Both the position numbers and the translations under genes were made by a program. The notes below the pieces were generated by a model. It was not told where the DNA came from. It searched no databases and worked only from the letters and a program-made list of their open reading frames with translations. This document shows positions 33,007 through 34,477 of a DNA stretch of 34,477 bases, one piece after another. The DNA is from CAVSRC01 sp963798195 (GTDB taxonomy: Bacteria > Pseudomonadota > Alphaproteobacteria > Rhizobiales > Kaistiaceae): contig CAWCSF010000003.1 in the NCBI GenBank assembly GCA_963798195.1, positions 1 to 34,477 of the forward strand, in the 5' to 3' direction. Each line of letters starts with the position of its first letter. Position 1 is the stretch's first letter.

Positions 33007-34124
33007 ATGCCGAGGACCCTTTCAGTCTCCTGTTCGGGTTCGAGCTTTGCCGGCATTTCGTCGCCTCGAACGACGAGTTCGCTCAACTCGGCTCTTCATT
33101 CCTTGAGAAATTGCTCCTTGACCCCGACCGCAGCATGGCGCGGTGCGAGGTCTTCAGCGGGTTTTCACTTGTCACAACGATTGGACTGCGGGCCGGGTCT
33201 AAGGCCGCAGGCGCGCCGATGTTCTGGGTACGGCTGGCCGCACTCACCCATGCCGGCGTGCTTACCGATGCTTTGGGAAGGCCGCCGGACGCAAAAGGCT
33301 TCCTCGCGTGGGCGGTGGAGAATTTCATCGGAGCCTATACTTGGCATGGAGTCGTCGACCGGCGTGATGCCCCTCGATGGAACCCCGACTGGATTAGTCC
33401 GGAGGCCATCTACGCCGAGCTCGTGGGACGCGCCAACATATCGCTTCACTGCCTTCCCGATGCCGAGCGGCCAGCACAATGGACGAAGGCTATCGACAGT
33501 GCTTTTGCCCGGCTCAAGGAAAAGGGGAAACTCGCAGCCGCGTTCTTTCCGGGTCCGTTCGATGACTTTCGCGAAGGCGCCATACCGTCATCGTCGTCAA
33601 ACCCCATTTTCCGGGAGGTAGAGGAGAAGCTTGAAACCGCGTCAACGCTTAGTGACGTGCAAGGGCTGATCGGCCTCGTTAACACCGTTCAAATCTCGGA
33701 ACGTGCCGTTGCTGACATAGTGAAACTTGCAGGCAGGCCGGCAGCCGATCCCCTCGCGGCAGGAGCGCCCGATATTCCTTATTTGCGGCTCTGCGCGCAC
33801 GTGGCCGCGAGTTCGCGTTCGGAAGCTCTCGCGGAGGCGGTGATCAATCGGTGCCTCTATAAAGCTCGGAACCGCACAAGCGAGGAGGAAACCACTACCG
33901 ACCTCTTTGCGGTGATGGCCGAAGCTTGCGCGGCGCGTGCGGACGCGCGCGCCTACGGTGAATTGCTTGGCCGAACGGCTGCTAACCTTTGCCTATCGGT
34001 CGATGTGCTTGGAGACTTGGCGCATTTGGATTCGATCATGGAAGTTCTTAGTAGGCGGGACGAGCGGTTGATCCCGGCTCTCGCGCGAGCGCGAGCGATT
34101 GCTCGAGCGAAAATACTGCGGTGA
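32979..34124 (+). CDS. Partner protein of the dual-nuclease locus, C-terminal part (frameshifted)
   Basis: A 381-codon stretch continuing the partner protein after a one-base shift: LSDVKALVDAEDPFSLLF, GFELCRHFVASNDEFAQLG, FWVRLAALTHAGVLTDALG, YTWHGVVDRRDAPRWNPDW, AAAFFPGPFDDFREG and AVINRCLYKARN. It ends in the helix ARARAIARAKILR. Joined to the first part the protein is about 628 residues, mostly helical and soluble. No nuclease, ATPase or protease motif is visible. It could be a structural or regulatory subunit of the nuclease, or its restraint. TTG 33111 could start a shorter product, but nothing supports that. Confidence 0.7.
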   Translation, partial: DLSDVKALVDAEDPFSLLFGFELCRHFVASNDEFAQLGSSFLEKLLLDPDRSMARCEVFSGFSLVTTIGLRAGSKAAGAPMFWVRLAALTHAGVLTDALGRPPDAKGFLAWAVENFIGAYTWHGVVDRRDAPRWNPDWISPEAIYAELVGRANISLHCLPDAERPAQWTKAIDSAFARLKEKGKLAAAFFPGPFDDFREGAIPSSSSNPIFREVEEKLETASTLSDVQGLIGLVNTVQISERAVADIVKLAGRPAADPLAAGAPDIPYLRLCAHVAASSRSEALAEAVINRCLYKARNRTSEEETTTDLFAVMAEACAARADARAYGELLGRTAANLCLSVDVLGDLAHLDSIMEVLSRRDERLIPALARARAIARAKILR

Positions 34125-34391
34125 GTTCGCCGATCGGCAGGATTGGATCAAAATCGTGACCACGTAGAAATCGTAGTCTCGCTATTGGGGCTGCTTTAGG
34201 TCCACTAGCAGACGTTCGACGCCATAGTGGTGGTAGGGCGAGGCAACCTCCAACCAGCGACGCCGTAGGAGTGCTCCAAAGCTAAGGGACGCGGTCCATT
34301 CGTAACCTCTGAACTTATGCACCTAAGTCACGAGGTTTGGAGAATGTCGGCCTAAACAGAGAACAGATTGCAGTCGCCGGCTTAGTTCGGT
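34125..34391. other. Intergenic region after the two-gene locus
   Basis: No gene or clear terminator hairpin was seen. Base composition is less GC-rich than the coding regions on either side. Confidence 0.35.
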
Positions 34392-34477
34392 TCAGAGCCT
34401 GATCCGCGAAAAGCCCTGCAGCAGCGCCACCCGCGGCGGCTTACCCTTGGCCGGAGAATGTTTCGTTGAGGTCAGTT
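34392..34477 (-). CDS. C-terminal end of an unknown protein, cut by the window edge
   Basis: The minus-strand frame entering from the right edge ends at TGA 34392-34394 and reads LTSTKHSPAKGKPPRVALLQ, then GFSRIRL. The basic, proline-rich tail suggests a real C-terminus, but 27 residues are too few to identify. It could also be chance. Confidence 0.25.
   Translation of the reverse strand, partial: LTSTKHSPAKGKPPRVALLQGFSRIRL

Noticed and set aside
34125..34391. A tRNA gene or attachment site at the right end
   Set aside because: I could not fold a cloverleaf or find a T-loop GGTTC with matching stems in this stretch.

Overview
The window looks like part of an alphaproteobacterial chromosome. 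It is GC-rich, and several protein types match families I know mainly from Hyphomicrobiales and relatives: DUF6074, DUF2924 next to a large serine recombinase, DUF2332, and a membrane-anchored AraC regulator. I cannot place the genus. No rRNA, tRNA or CRISPR array was seen.

Layout. Positions 1-600 hold the start of a small serine recombinase (minus strand, cut by the window edge), with palindromes upstream. From 1.1 to 10.4 kb lie intact, ordinary genes: an exported protein coupled to a GNAT acetyltransferase, a membrane AraC regulator, a secreted nuclease, DUF2332, a c-di-GMP pair (PAS-GGDEF-EAL plus diguanylate cyclase), a fatty-acid hydroxylase-type membrane enzyme and a small exported protein with AGN repeats. 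Two gene relics sit at 8.34-8.9 kb. A galactonate-dehydratase-like enolase-superfamily gene follows at 10.9-12.1 kb.

From 12.2 to 16.9 kb is a prophage packaging remnant on the minus strand: a frameshifted large terminase, three tandem terminase-small-subunit-like genes, a frameshifted ParB-methyltransferase fusion, a conserved phage-type protein and an internally deleted second ParB-methyltransferase. A second diguanylate cyclase is followed by an array of four palindrome-like repeats (17.92-18.02 kb) ahead of a DUF6074 gene and a partner.

From 19.1 to 24.9 kb runs one long plus-strand chain of genes whose starts and stops overlap. It contains a three-gene set around a QueC-like PP-loop protein, then an excisionase-like HTH gene, a short gene, DUF2924, a large serine recombinase and a recombinase-associated HTH gene. 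Almost every gene here carries frameshifts. A second copy of the last HTH gene lies at 27.4 kb, so the intact epimerase and AraC genes at 25-27.2 kb sit between two related sequences.

The right end (28-34.1 kb) is the most interesting part: a two-gene locus. The first gene encodes a very large protein with an N-terminal PD-(D/E)XK nuclease domain, a long helical-repeat middle and a C-terminal PIN nuclease domain. The second encodes a conserved partner of about 630 residues. From memory it matches the computationally predicted TPR-GreAB-C-PIN conflict system. Three single-base frameshifts, two of them in homopolymers, interrupt otherwise clean reading frames. The window therefore holds two candidate defence loci: a decayed QueC-like one and a nearly intact dual-nuclease one.
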